From positions 1-13,897 of the forward strand of contig JAYZHP010000041.1 of assembly GCA_036166415.1 (NCBI GenBank): 13,897 bases of DNA, written 5' to 3'. The number at the start of each line of letters is the position of its first letter. Position 1 is the first letter of the stretch. Below the pieces are notes generated by a model, which worked only from the letters and a program-made list of their open reading frames with translations, searched no databases and was not told the origin of the DNA. Position numbers and translations under genes: made by a program. This DNA comes from TMED108 sp036166415. GTDB taxonomy: Bacteria; Fidelibacterota; Marinisomatia; Marinisomatales; TCS55. Below, one piece after another: positions 1 to 5,737 of the stretch.

Positions 1-414
1 ATGAAAGATGGTGCAATTTTGGCAAACGCAGGTCACTTTAATCACGAAATCGATTTAAATGGGCTTCGATCTATTTCAAGCTCTTCTGATGAGATTCTGA
101 CCAATGTTGAAAAATTTATATTAAAGAATGGAAAACATTTAATTCTGCTCTCACAAGGAAGATTGGTAAATTTATCACAACCTACCGGCCAAGGACATCC
201 AATTGAAATTATGGATGCCAGTTTTGGTATTCAAGCTCTATGCGTTGAATATTTAGCAAAGAATTATAAGGATTTGGATTCATCTATTCATGATGTGCCA
301 ATGTTAATTGATAATGAAGTGGCGAAAATTGCTTTAGATTCTCATGGAATTCAATTAGATGAATTAAGCAAGGATCAACAAAAATATATAGAAAGCTGGC
401 AGGAGGGAACCTAA
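1..414 (+). CDS. ahcY: Adenosylhomocysteinase, C-terminal part (5' end outside window)
   Basis: This is the last 137 residues of S-adenosyl-L-homocysteine hydrolase, the cytosolic NAD-dependent enzyme that splits S-adenosylhomocysteine to adenosine and homocysteine and so relieves product inhibition of methyltransferases. The family is about 400-430 residues, so the ATG at position 1 is an internal methionine and the gene begins before the window. Visible family landmarks are the cofactor-domain segment KDGAILANAGHF at residues 2-13, EID at 16-18, and the GRLVNL...GHP segment around residues 53-67, followed by EIMDASFGIQAL. The protein ends at QKYIESWQEGT without the Lys-Tyr-containing tail of the mammalian-type enzyme, which resembles the shorter Thermotoga/archaeal-type form. 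A strong AGGAGG at 401-406 lies inside its last codons and serves dut, whose ATG overlaps this stop by one base. Identification is firm; subtype is an inference. Confidence 0.93.
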   Translation: MKDGAILANAGHFNHEIDLNGLRSISSSSDEILTNVEKFILKNGKHLILLSQGRLVNLSQPTGQGHPIEIMDASFGIQALCVEYLAKNYKDLDSSIHDVPMLIDNEVAKIALDSHGIQLDELSKDQQKYIESWQEGT

Positions 415-851
415 TGAATTTAAAGATTAAACCGTTTAATGATAAAGTTAAGCAAATGTATGAAAATCATGGCCATTTCCATCATGGAGATGCAGGGCTA
501 GATGTATTTATCACTACTGAGCAAACTATTGTTGCGGGAGCTACGGATATGATTCATTTAGAGATTGCTTGCGAGCCCGACAATGAACAACCTTACCTAT
601 TAATGCCTAGGTCAAGCATAGGAAAAACTCCTTTGAGGCTATGTAATTCAATTGGACTTATTGATGGGGGCTATAGAGGCGAAATTATGGCTGTGGTGGA
701 TAATGTGAAAAACGAAGATTATACCGTAGAGCCAAATCAACGATTATTTCAGATAGTTGCTATGAATGGATCTCCAATTTATTTTGATATTGTTGATGAG
801 CTATCTGAAACGTCTCGAGGGGAAGGTGGCTTTGGCAGCACCGGCAAATAA
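414..851 (+). CDS. dut: dUTP diphosphatase (trimeric dUTPase)
   Basis: Hydrolyses dUTP to dUMP and diphosphate, keeping uracil out of DNA and supplying the dTMP precursor. At 145 residues it has normal length for the homotrimeric family and all five motifs are present: DAGLDVF at 26-32 (motif 1), PRSSIGK at 65-71 (motif 2), NSIGLIDGGYRGE at 78-90 (motif 3, with the expected catalytic Asp84 and uracil-stacking Tyr87), RLFQIV near residue 109 (motif 4), and the glycine-rich RGEGGFGSTGK at 135-145 (motif 5, the flexible phosphate-covering tail). The start ATG overlaps the ahcY stop (TAATG) and is preceded by AGGAGG with good spacing, so the start is secure and translation is probably coupled. 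The motif 2-3 wording (PRSSIGKTPLRL, IDGGYRGE) differs from the E. coli style (PRSGLG, IDSDYQG); see findings. Confidence 0.96.
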   Translation: MNLKIKPFNDKVKQMYENHGHFHHGDAGLDVFITTEQTIVAGATDMIHLEIACEPDNEQPYLLMPRSSIGKTPLRLCNSIGLIDGGYRGEIMAVVDNVKNEDYTVEPNQRLFQIVAMNGSPIYFDIVDELSETSRGEGGFGSTGK

Positions 852-876
852 GTCATAATTACTATCACCCTTATAT

Positions 877-915
877 TGGTTTTTAGCAGTCTTTCTTTAA
901 GACTGCTAAAAACCA
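877..915 (+). promoter_or_regulatory. Variant CIRCE operator (HrcA site) upstream of groESL
   Basis: A perfect 17-bp inverted repeat (877-893 with 899-915, 5-base loop) lies between dut and groES. Its core reads TTAGCAGTC (883-891), nine bases, then GACTGCTAA (901-909). The textbook CIRCE element, bound by the heat-shock repressor HrcA ahead of groESL and dnaK operons, is TTAGCACTC-N9-GAGTGCTAA. This copy therefore matches 8 of 9 positions in each arm, with the exact spacer, and the one difference is symmetric (C to G on the left, G to C on the right), so the palindrome is intact. A TATATT at 872-877 just upstream could be a -10 box placing the operator at the transcript start, but no good -35 is visible. 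No U-tract follows on either strand, so a terminator is a poorer reading, although the hairpin might also help end ahcY-dut transcripts. No hrcA gene lies in the window. Confidence 0.8.
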
Positions 916-940
916 TTGAAAAAAGAGTAAAATCTTAACT

Positions 941-958
941 AATTTCAGCGCTGAAATT
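941..958. promoter_or_regulatory. Perfect 18-bp palindrome in the groES upstream region
   Basis: AATTTCAGC followed directly by its exact reverse complement GCTGAAATT gives an uninterrupted 18-bp palindrome, 31 bases after the CIRCE core and 36 bases before the groES ATG. Such dyads are typical dimer-bound operators. It could be a second regulator site for the chaperonin operon, or a small hairpin in the mRNA leader. No recognised consensus is matched, so its role is inferred from symmetry and position only. Confidence 0.4.
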
Positions 959-994
959 TTTAATATTAATTAATTACAAAACAGGAGAATTAAC

Positions 995-1285
995 ATGGCA
1001 CTAAAAGTAAAGCCTTTAGCTGATCGCGTAGTTGTAGAACCTGCTCCAGCTGAGGAAGTGTCCTCTGGGGGAATTATTCTTCCAGATACTGCACAGGAGA
1101 AACCACAACAAGGAACTGTTGCTGCAACAGGCCCTGGTAAGGTATCAGAATCTGGAAGTAAGGTTGCAATGGAAGTAAAGAAAGGAGATAAGGTGCTTTA
1201 TGGAAAGTATAGTGGCACTGAGTTTTCTTTTGAAGGTAAAGATTATTTAATTATGCGCGAGAGTGATATTCTCGCTGTATTATAA
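995..1285 (+). CDS. groES: Co-chaperonin GroES (10 kDa)
   Basis: Forms the heptameric lid that caps GroEL and drives ATP-dependent folding cycles in the cytosol. It has 96 residues, the usual GroES length. It begins ALKVKPLADRVVVEP, carries the mobile-loop region EEVSSGGIILPDTAQEKPQQG at about residues 20-40 that contacts the GroEL apical domain, and ends with the typical DYLIMRESDILAVL. The start is supported by AGGAGA (982-987), seven bases upstream. groEL follows after 12 bases with its own AAGGAG, the standard bicistronic groESL layout. Heat-inducible control through the variant CIRCE upstream is likely. There is nothing abnormal in the protein. Confidence 0.98.
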   Translation: MALKVKPLADRVVVEPAPAEEVSSGGIILPDTAQEKPQQGTVAATGPGKVSESGSKVAMEVKKGDKVLYGKYSGTEFSFEGKDYLIMRESDILAVL

Positions 1286-1297
1286 GGAGAAATTATA

Positions 1298-2932
1298 ATG
1301 GCTAAAGAAATTTCATACGACCTAGAAGCGCGCAATGCGCTAAAGGCTGGGGTAGATAAACTAGCAGATGCAGTGAAGGTTACCCTAGGACCTAAAGGTA
1401 GAAATGTTGTTATTGAAAAGAAATTTGGTGCACCAACCGTAACAAAGGATGGTGTCACTGTTGCAAAAGAAGTAGAATTAGAAGATAAGCTTGAAGATGT
1501 AGGGGCGCAAATGGTTAAGGAAGTTGCATCAAAAACATCTGATGTAGCTGGTGATGGTACTACGACAGCCACAGTTTTGGCTCAATCTCTTGTATCAGAA
1601 GGACTAAAAAATGTGACTGCGGGTGCAAATCCGATGTCAATAAAGCGAGGTATAGATGCTGCAGCTACAGCAGTAGTTGATGCTCTTCAAGCTCAGAGTA
1701 AAGATCTTCCAGATTCCAAGCAAATTGCAAATGTTGGTAAAATCTCAGCTAATAATGACGAAGAGATTGGAGAAAAGATTGCTGAAGCTATGGAAAAAGT
1801 AGGAAAAGATGGTGTTATTACTGTTGAAGAGTCTAAAACAGCTGAAACTTTTCTGGAAACTGTAGAGGGTATGCAGTTTGACAGAGGATATCTATCGCCT
1901 TACTTCGTAACGAATTCAGATAATATGGAAGCTGAGATGGATGATGCTTATATATTGATATATGATAAAAAAATATCAAATATGAAAGACTTGCTTCCAT
2001 TATTAGAGAAAGTTGTGCAAACTGGAAAACCTGTTACCATTATCGCTGAAGATGTAGAAGGAGAAGCCTTAGCAACATTAGTTGTGAATAAGCTTCGTGG
2101 AACTTTTAAAGTCTTAGCAGTAAAAGCACCTGGTTTTGGAGATCGCCGCAAAGCAATGCTTGAAGATATTGCTGTACTTACAGGCGGAACGGTTATTTCA
2201 GAAGATGCAGGATATAAACTTGAAAGTGCAACATTAGATTATTTAGGCACATGCAAACGAGTTGTTTCTGATAAAGACAATACTACGATTGTAGGTGGCA
2301 ATGGTGAATCTAGTGCAATTAAAGCACGAATTAATGAAATTAAGGTTCAAATTGAAAAAACAAGCTCTGACTACGATCGTGAAAAATTACAAGAACGATT
2401 AGCAAAGCTTTCAGGTGGCGTAGCTGTTATTAATGTTGGCGCTGCGACAGAAGTTGAAATGAAAGAAAAGAAAGCGCGCGTTGAAGATGCATTACACGCA
2501 ACTAGAGCGGCCGTTGAGGAAGGTATTATTCCTGGAGGCGGAGTTGCGCTTCTTAGAACTGGACCGGCTTTAGATAAAGTAAAAGTAGATGATGAGGAAG
2601 CTGTTGGTGTTGATATCATGCGTAGAGCATTGGATGCTCCATTGCGACAAATTTGTTCAAATGCAGGTGTTGAACCATCAATAATTGCACAAGCTGTTCG
2701 TGAGGGTAAAGATGATTTTGGTTACGATGCCCGCACCGGTGAATATGTTAACATGTTCAAAGCCGGCATTATTGATCCAACCAAAGTAGCTAGAGTTGCT
2801 GTACAAAATGCTACCTCAATAGCAGGTATGATTTTGACAACTGAAGCTGCTGTAACAGAAGTTCCTGAAAAGGAAGCACCTCCTATGCCTCCTATGGATC
2901 CTGGTATGGGCGGTATGGGCGGCATGATGTAA
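1298..2932 (+). CDS. groEL: Chaperonin GroEL (60 kDa)
   Basis: Double-ring ATP-dependent protein-folding chaperonin that works with GroES. It has 544 residues, close to the 540-550 norm. Equatorial-domain features are TLGPKGRNV at 29-37, the nucleotide-binding stretch TKDGVTVAKE at 49-58 and GDGTTTATVLAQ from residue 85 (Asp86 corresponds to E. coli Asp87). The VEDALHATRAAVEEG segment carries the Asp equivalent to the ATP-hydrolysis residue E. coli Asp398, and is followed by the conserved GGG of the equatorial domain. The C-terminus is the flexible Gly-Met tail typical of a main housekeeping GroEL (residues 528-544, ending GGMGGMM). The start has AAGGAG immediately upstream. A strong terminator follows 20 bases after the stop, so groES-groEL forms a closed unit. 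Confidence 0.99.
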   Translation: MAKEISYDLEARNALKAGVDKLADAVKVTLGPKGRNVVIEKKFGAPTVTKDGVTVAKEVELEDKLEDVGAQMVKEVASKTSDVAGDGTTTATVLAQSLVSEGLKNVTAGANPMSIKRGIDAAATAVVDALQAQSKDLPDSKQIANVGKISANNDEEIGEKIAEAMEKVGKDGVITVEESKTAETFLETVEGMQFDRGYLSPYFVTNSDNMEAEMDDAYILIYDKKISNMKDLLPLLEKVVQTGKPVTIIAEDVEGEALATLVVNKLRGTFKVLAVKAPGFGDRRKAMLEDIAVLTGGTVISEDAGYKLESATLDYLGTCKRVVSDKDNTTIVGGNGESSAIKARINEIKVQIEKTSSDYDREKLQERLAKLSGGVAVINVGAATEVEMKEKKARVEDALHATRAAVEEGIIPGGGVALLRTGPALDKVKVDDEEAVGVDIMRRALDAPLRQICSNAGVEPSIIAQAVREGKDDFGYDARTGEYVNMFKAGIIDPTKVARVAVQNATSIAGMILTTEAAVTEVPEKEAPPMPPMDPGMGGMGGMM

Positions 2933-2952
2933 ATTTGAGCATATTGCTCTTT

Positions 2953-2989
2953 AAAAAACCCTCTCTAGTTATAGAGAGGGTTTTTTTTT
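2953..2989 (+). terminator. Intrinsic terminator after groEL
   Basis: The stem CCCTCTCTA (2959-2967) pairs perfectly with TAGAGAGGG (2972-2980) around a GTTA loop. Six A residues before the stem face a run of nine T residues after it (2981-2989). This is a textbook Rho-independent terminator for the groESL transcript. A smaller 5-bp hairpin (GAGCA 2937-2941 with TGCTC 2945-2949) sits just before it. Confidence 0.95.
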
Positions 2990-2998
2990 ATATGCACC

Positions 2999-3027
2999 TT
3001 GATTAGCGAAGACTCAATCTCTTAAAT
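2999..3027 (+). promoter_or_regulatory. Candidate sigma70-type promoter for the folB-smc run
   Basis: TTGATT (2999-3004), a 17-base spacer, then TTAAAT (3022-3027) matches 4 of 6 bases in both the -35 and -10 consensus at ideal spacing. It lies just after the groEL terminator and just before folB, where a promoter must exist. Initiation 6-8 bases after the -10 box would fall at about 3034, only a few bases before the folB ATG. In such AT-rich DNA chance matches are common, so this is tentative. Confidence 0.4.
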
Positions 3028-3038
3028 TCATTTATCTT

Positions 3039-3398
3039 ATGGGTGTTATTAGACTAAAAAACATGCAGTTTTTTGCGTATCATGGTGTATACGATTTTGA
3101 AAAAGAATTAGGAGCACCTTTTGAAGTAGATGTTGAAATTAACACTTCATTTTCTCAAGCCATAAAATCGGACGATATTCAAGAAGCAATTAATTACGAT
3201 TCCATTTTTAAACTTGTTGATTCTATTATATCAAAGAAAAAATACAACTTAATTGAAACACTTGCGGGCACTATTGCTGATAATATTTTATCAAAGTATC
3301 AAATTGATAGTGTTGTAATTAGGGTAAGAAAGCCAAAAGCTCAAATTAGTGGAACACTTGATACGGTTGAAGTTGAAATAGAAAAAAGAAAACAATGA
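3039..3398 (+). CDS. folB: Dihydroneopterin aldolase
   Basis: Converts 7,8-dihydroneopterin to 6-hydroxymethyl-7,8-dihydropterin plus glycolaldehyde in folate synthesis, acting in the cytosol as an oligomer. Its 119 residues match the family. Landmarks are the N-terminal FFAYHGVYDFEKELG (residues 11-25) with the conserved YHG and Glu23, NYD at 52-54 supplying the pterin-stacking Tyr, LIETLA with Glu73 anchoring the pterin, and VRKPKA with Lys98 near the expected catalytic lysine. The next gene, folK, encodes the following enzyme of the pathway and overlaps by four bases (ATGA). No Shine-Dalgarno sequence precedes the ATG at 3039 and the candidate promoter abuts it, so the mRNA may be leaderless; an internal ATG at 3063 would remove conserved N-terminal residues and is less likely. 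Confidence 0.93.
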   Translation: MGVIRLKNMQFFAYHGVYDFEKELGAPFEVDVEINTSFSQAIKSDDIQEAINYDSIFKLVDSIISKKKYNLIETLAGTIADNILSKYQIDSVVIRVRKPKAQISGTLDTVEVEIEKRKQ

Positions 3399-3904
3399 TG
3401 AACCAATTAGTTTATTTAGGGTTAGGTGCAAATATAGGTGATCGTGAATCTAATTTATTTACCGCAATAGCTGCGCTAGATGTACGTGATGATATTTCAG
3501 TGAATCGAACTGCATCAATATATGAAACAGATCCTAAATATAATTTAGATCAACCAAAATTTCTGAATTGTGTTGTTGAAATTGACACCACTCTTCAGCC
3601 GGAAGTTATGCTTCAGGTTTGCCAGGGAATCGAAATGATGCTTGGACGTCCTTCCAGTCGAAAAAAAAATGAACCTAGAGTAATAGATATAGATATTCTT
3701 GCCTATGAAACTATTTCAGTTGAATTAGGTGAATTAATAATTCCACATCCAGATCTTTTTGCTCGTAAGTTTGTTTTGGTTCCATGGGCTGAAATTGCAC
3801 CTAACTTTGTAGTTCAGGATTATGGAAAGACTGTTTCTGATCTTTTATCATTATGTCCCGATGCATCAAATGTTCAGAAGTATAAATTGGAAAAAACAGC
3901 ATGA
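3395..3904 (+). CDS. folK: 6-hydroxymethyl-dihydropterin pyrophosphokinase (HPPK)
   Basis: Transfers pyrophosphate from ATP to 6-hydroxymethyl-7,8-dihydropterin, the step after FolB in folate synthesis. It has 169 residues, within the usual 150-180 range. Family motifs are GLGANIGDRESNL at 9-21, QPKFLNCVVEIDT around residue 50, EPRVIDIDIL at 93-102 with Asp98 and Asp100 as the two Mg-binding aspartates (E. coli Asp95 and Asp97), and IPHPDLFARKFVLVPWAEIAP from 116 with His118. The start overlaps the folB stop (ATGATG gives two adjacent possible starts, 3395 and 3398). The stop overlaps the kinase start as ATGA, indicating coupled translation through folB-folK-kinase. No dihydropteroate synthase gene is in the window. 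Confidence 0.96.
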   Translation: MMNQLVYLGLGANIGDRESNLFTAIAALDVRDDISVNRTASIYETDPKYNLDQPKFLNCVVEIDTTLQPEVMLQVCQGIEMMLGRPSSRKKNEPRVIDIDILAYETISVELGELIIPHPDLFARKFVLVPWAEIAPNFVVQDYGKTVSDLLSLCPDASNVQKYKLEKTA

Positions 3905-4554
3905 AAAATCTGTATTATATAGCGATTGAAGGCACCATTGGTGTTGGCAAAACGAGCCTGGCAAACCTTCTTTCTGAAAAACTTAAGGGCGCAAAATTAA
4001 TTCTTGAGGCATTTGAAGATAATCCTTTTTTATCTGATTTCTACGAGGATCCAGAAAGCAATGCTTTTCAGACCCAGCTTTGGTTTTTGCTTCAACGCTA
4101 TCAACAACAACAAGATCTTAGACAGGTAGACATGTTCCAAAAATTGGTCGTTACTGACTATATGTTTGTTAAAGATCGGCTATTTGCATCTTTAAATTTA
4201 AATGAGAAAGAAATGTCTCTATATGATAGCGTTGCAAAAATGATGGAAAAAAATGTTATTCGGCCTGACCTTGTTATTTTTTTACAAGCAGATACCGATA
4301 CGCTAATGGATAATATTGCTAGAAGAGGTCGCGAATTTGAAAAAAATATGTCCGAAGATTATATTGATGCACTCAATCAAGTCTATAATGAATACTTTTT
4401 CCGATATCAGGATACTCCTTTAATAATCATTAATACAAATAACATTGACTTTGTAAAGAACCCCGGAGATCTTGAAGAAATGATTACCTATATTCGTCAA
4501 CCTGTATCTGGAACAAAATTCTTCAATCCCTCTTCAGGTCTTCAAAATGCTTAA
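3901..4554 (+). CDS. Deoxynucleoside kinase (dAK/dGK/dCK family)
   Basis: Phosphorylates salvaged deoxynucleosides to 5'-monophosphates using ATP or another NTP, in the cytosol. It has 217 residues, the normal size. The P-loop GTIGVGKT is at 11-18. The substrate-side acidic motif EAFEDNPFL is at 36-44, with Glu39 the likely catalytic carboxylate. QLWFLLQRYQQQQ forms the typical helix, the DR motif is Asp92-Arg93, and RPDLVIFLQAD is followed by the Arg-rich lid RRGREFEKN. The family includes deoxyadenosine, deoxyguanosine and deoxycytidine kinases and cannot be assigned a substrate by eye. It overlaps folK by four bases (ATGA) and the following small gene by eight. With dut at the other end of the window it belongs to dNTP metabolism, but a functional link between them is only an inference. 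Confidence 0.92.
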   Translation: MKNLYYIAIEGTIGVGKTSLANLLSEKLKGAKLILEAFEDNPFLSDFYEDPESNAFQTQLWFLLQRYQQQQDLRQVDMFQKLVVTDYMFVKDRLFASLNLNEKEMSLYDSVAKMMEKNVIRPDLVIFLQADTDTLMDNIARRGREFEKNMSEDYIDALNQVYNEYFFRYQDTPLIIINTNNIDFVKNPGDLEEMITYIRQPVSGTKFFNPSSGLQNA

Positions 4555-4708
4555 GGTAATTCTATACGGCATAGTTTTTTATTTTATTTTTTCATTTATG
4601 AAAAAAATAATATTTGGAAGTAATTCAAGAATGGAAGTAAAAAAGAACCAAAGTTATAAGAACCTTGATATTAAAGATGCTGATTTTGAGGATATTAACA
4701 ATGATTAA
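4547..4708 (+). CDS. Small single-pass membrane protein, 53 aa, unknown function
   Basis: A short reading frame fills the apparent gap between the kinase and the DoxX gene. The 53-residue product begins MLKVILYGIVFYFIFSF, one hydrophobic helix (about residues 4-17), followed by a basic stretch (MKKIIFGSNSRMEVKKNQ) and an acidic end (DIKDADFEDINND). The topology would leave the charged C-terminus in the cytoplasm. It overlaps the kinase by eight bases (ATGCTTAA) and DoxX by eight bases (ATGATTAA), and has a weak AGG eight bases before its ATG. GAGGA at 4688-4692, inside the codons for the acidic motif, is the probable ribosome-binding site of the DoxX gene. Architecture (TM helix, basic linker, terminal D-x-E/D-motif) recalls short FCB-group proteins such as DUF4834, but I cannot confirm homology. 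It is not similar to any enzyme I recognise. Confidence 0.7.
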   Translation: MLKVILYGIVFYFIFSFMKKIIFGSNSRMEVKKNQSYKNLDIKDADFEDINND

Positions 4709-5147
4709 TTATAGTAAAATTATTCGATTTCTTCAGAAATATAACGATGTTTCATTACTTATCTTGCGCCTGCTTCCTTCATATTATATGTTTATTAATC
4801 ACGGATGGAATAAAATAATAAATCCTTCAAAATGGGAAAAATATGGAACCTTTTTTACTAAACATTTTGGAGGGTTTATAGATTTCACAAATATTCCTTT
4901 TGGTTTTATGGCTTCATTTTCTGAATCAGTATGTGCAATCATGGTTTTGATAGGTATTTTTACTCAACCAGCTGCAGCTTTAATTTCCTTTACAATGCTT
5001 ATTGCTGCTTTACACCATATCACAGGTACGGGGAATCCTGAAAGCGCATGGCTTTATTTTTCTATATTTACAGCTATTTCTATATTAGGTCCTGGCAGAT
5101 ATAGCATAGATCATTTTTTATTCATAAAAAATAATTTGATAAGGTAG
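4701..5147 (+). CDS. DoxX-family integral membrane protein
   Basis: Four-helix membrane protein of the DoxX/DoxD-like family, whose members are inner-membrane proteins of mostly undefined function, some tied to thiosulfate-quinone oxidoreduction or redox stress. From the ATG at 4701 it has 148 residues. Predicted helices are at roughly 17-34 (ending in the family-typical HGWNK at 34-38), 62-82, 85-104 and 110-130, with a helix-breaking HHITGTGNPES segment between the third and fourth. I prefer 4701 over the in-frame ATG at 4665: it has GAGGA eight bases upstream, and the extra residues MILKMLILRILT come from the body of the overlapping 53-aa gene. The next gene starts two bases after its stop. 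Family assignment is good, role unknown. Confidence 0.85.
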   Translation: MINYSKIIRFLQKYNDVSLLILRLLPSYYMFINHGWNKIINPSKWEKYGTFFTKHFGGFIDFTNIPFGFMASFSESVCAIMVLIGIFTQPAAALISFTMLIAALHHITGTGNPESAWLYFSIFTAISILGPGRYSIDHFLFIKNNLIR

Positions 5148-5149
5148 TT

Positions 5150-5737
5150 ATGAAAAAAATAATATATATTTTTTTATTGATACAGTTGAGCTCTGCTACT
5201 CAAGCACAATATAAAAAAGGATTTGGCTTTACAACGGGGGCTTGGGGTTCCGGATTTCACTTTATGGGTGATTGGGAGTTAAATGAAACCTTATTTTCTG
5301 GATTTGAATTAAGATTTATTGATGTGAAAAATGATGGTGAGATGCCAGCGATTAATTATTATACAGGCCAGACAATGAATATTGGTGATGATGCGCTTAT
5401 AATGTTTCCAGCTTTTGCTAAAATGAGATATTTACCATTTGAAGGAAAGATCGCCAATAATTTTTCCCCATTTATTGAATTTAAAATTGGGCTTAATTAT
5501 GCGATTGATGGAAATGGTAATGCAAGAACATTCCGAGGAAGATGGAGTAATTCTATAGGCTATGCATCATATGGTGGTCAATTTGTAGTTGGGGTGATTT
5601 TTCCTCAAGTAAATGGCACAACAATTATTACATCAATTGGCTTTGAAACCTTGCCGATGAATCAAAGAATAGATGGACGGGACAATTATGATGGGATGAC
5701 GCTAAATATTTCATATGTTTTTAGAAATCGCAATTGA
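5150..5737 (+). CDS. Predicted secreted outer-membrane beta-barrel protein, unknown function
   Basis: A 195-residue protein with a clear Sec signal peptide: MKK, a hydrophobic core IIYIFLLIQLSSA, then probable signal-peptidase I cleavage after TQA (residue 19). The mature part has about eight alternating, aromatic- and glycine-rich segments (for example FGFTTGAWGSGFHFMGDW, LFSGFELRFIDV, FSPFIEFKIGLNYA, YGGQFVVGVIF, TLNISYVFRN) separated by polar turns. The C-terminal strand ends in alternating hydrophobic and aromatic residues (LNISYVF). That pattern suggests a small eight-stranded outer-membrane barrel. No specific family is recognised. It lies in the operon between DoxX (two-base gap) and rsmE (one-base overlap), so it should be expressed constitutively with housekeeping genes, unusual company for a barrel. 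Confidence 0.72.
   Translation: MKKIIYIFLLIQLSSATQAQYKKGFGFTTGAWGSGFHFMGDWELNETLFSGFELRFIDVKNDGEMPAINYYTGQTMNIGDDALIMFPAFAKMRYLPFEGKIANNFSPFIEFKIGLNYAIDGNGNARTFRGRWSNSIGYASYGGQFVVGVIFPQVNGTTIITSIGFETLPMNQRIDGRDNYDGMTLNISYVFRNRN

Noticed and set aside
1..414. Reading the frame from position 1 as a complete 137-aa gene
   Set aside because: It aligns only to the C-terminal third of adenosylhomocysteinase; the ATG at 1 is an internal codon and the gene starts before the window.
877..915. Plain Rho-independent terminator for dut
   Set aside because: No U-tract follows the stem on either strand, and the N9-spaced TTAGCA/TGCTAA core ahead of groES is much better explained as CIRCE.
916..945. groES promoter TTGAAA (916-921) with TAATTT (940-945)
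   Set aside because: The -10 matches only 3 of 6 bases with an 18-base spacer; too weak in AT-rich DNA to list as a feature.
960..975. Short AT palindromes (TTAATATTAA and ATTAATTAAT)
   Set aside because: Simple A/T symmetry expected by chance in a leader of this composition.
1243..1572. 109-aa minus-strand reading frame across groES/groEL
   Set aside because: Low-complexity Ser/Thr/Ala-rich shadow of the strongly conserved groEL frame; no family resemblance. The same applies to minus-strand frames inside groEL, smc and the CPBP gene.
4665..4700. Upstream ATG start at 4665 for the DoxX gene
   Set aside because: It would add MILKMLILRILT from within the overlapping 53-aa gene; the ATG at 4701 has GAGGA at proper distance and fits the family N-terminus.
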